The notes below the pieces were generated by a model, which saw only the letters and a list, made by a program, of their open reading frames with translations, was not told the DNA's origin and searched no databases. A program made the translations under genes and the position numbers. Positions 13,569 to 13,691 of a stretch of DNA of 13,691 nucleotides are shown in pieces. Numbering within the stretch: the stretch's first letter is position 1; every line of letters starts with the position of its first letter. Source of the DNA: Bifidobacterium breve (lineage in GTDB: Bacteria > Actinomycetota > Acidimicrobiia > IMCC26256 > PALSA-555); contig CAMDCC010000044.1 in assembly GCA_945889545.1 (NCBI GenBank), positions 1 through 13,691 of the forward strand, read 5' to 3'.

Positions 13569-13574
13569 TACCCT
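13569..13574 (+). promoter_or_regulatory. -10 box (TACCCT) for leaderless VOC-protein mRNA
   Basis: TACCCT is followed by seven bases (CGAGTGC) and the ATG at 13582, the same geometry as upstream of the binding-protein gene. It sits inside the palindrome GGGTACCC (13567-13573 plus one flanking base), so the minus strand also reads TACCCA toward the lipase genes. No -35 box is clear. Confidence 0.45.
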
Positions 13575-13581
13575 CGAGTGC

Positions 13582-13691
13582 ATGACGAGCAGCACGCGAT
13601 CCTCCGACCTGCCCGCCGCTCCCGATTGGCGCGGCATCAACCACCTTGCCTTGGTCACGCCCGACATGGACGCCACGGTGCGCTTCTATGC
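13582..13691 (+). CDS. VOC/glyoxalase-fold protein, N-terminus only
   Basis: Only 36 complete codons are inside the window. They read MTSSTRSSDLPAAPDWRGINHLALVTPDMDATVRFYA. The stretch GINHLALVTPDMDATVRFY is the characteristic first beta strand and helix of vicinal-oxygen-chelate domains (glyoxalase I, extradiol dioxygenases, bleomycin-resistance proteins), with His21 as the usual first metal ligand. The about 17 residues before it are a polar extension. The ATG follows a TACCCT box by seven bases, consistent with a leaderless mRNA. Whether it is a ring-cleaving dioxygenase, an isomerase or a binding protein cannot be told from this fragment. Confidence 0.85.
   Translation, partial: MTSSTRSSDLPAAPDWRGINHLALVTPDMDATVRFY

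Noticed and set aside
1..13691. tRNA, rRNA, integrase, transposase or phage genes
   Set aside because: No sequence with these characters was seen; the vapBC pair and the 33-base repeat are the only hints of mobility and do not prove it.

Overview
The window looks like an actinobacterial chromosome segment, possibly Acidimicrobiia-like. The lineage guess is an inference from high GC, TANNNT-type -10 boxes placed 6-9 bases before start codons (leaderless mRNAs), an LLM-class flavin oxidoreductase, and a set of CoA-activation and hydrolase genes typical of soil and marine actinobacteria. I see no rRNA, tRNA, phage, transposase or CRISPR array. Gene density is high and no gene-free gap exceeds about 105 bases.

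Layout, left to right. (1) Positions 1-4005, minus strand: a tightly coupled module of two class III (CaiB/BaiF-type) CoA-transferases and an acyl-CoA ligase that runs off the left edge. The transferases overlap by a GTGA junction. The second is joined to the ligase through a seven-codon mini-ORF (six residues plus stop) with a TGATG junction at each end. The upstream transferase lacks the catalytic aspartate that the downstream one keeps, which suggests a heteromeric enzyme. (2) 4063-4732, minus: a VapBC-type toxin-antitoxin pair inserted between gene blocks, with a perfect 7+2+7 palindrome at the antitoxin start. The toxin keeps all four PIN acidic residues but has no ATG, GTG or TTG where its N-terminus must lie. 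(3) 4748-6343, minus: an alpha/beta hydrolase preceded by a two-domain NIPSNAP/dimeric alpha-beta-barrel-like protein. These unrelated proteins end in nearly the same ten-residue tail. (4) 6414-7697, plus: a divergently transcribed amidohydrolase-2 family protein, ending at an elaborate convergent hairpin. (5) 7792-9120, minus: a type I periplasmic-binding-protein fold with no signal peptide and no transporter genes beside it. (6) 9226-13501, minus: a probable four-gene operon of two tandem secreted lipase-like paralogues, an LLM-class oxidoreductase and a small alpha/beta hydrolase. (7) 13582-end, plus: the N-terminus of a VOC/glyoxalase-fold protein.

Taken together the window reads as catabolic: secreted esterases or lipases, a flavin-dependent oxidoreductase, cytosolic hydrolases, an amidohydrolase, a possible ligand-sensing binding protein, and acid activation to CoA thioesters by a ligase and CoA-transferases. 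The substrate cannot be read from sequence. The observations most worth following are the shared C-terminal tail, the Asp-less/Asp-containing CoA-transferase pair with its stop-start relay into the ligase, the VapC without a standard start codon, and the leader-peptide-free LivJ-like protein.
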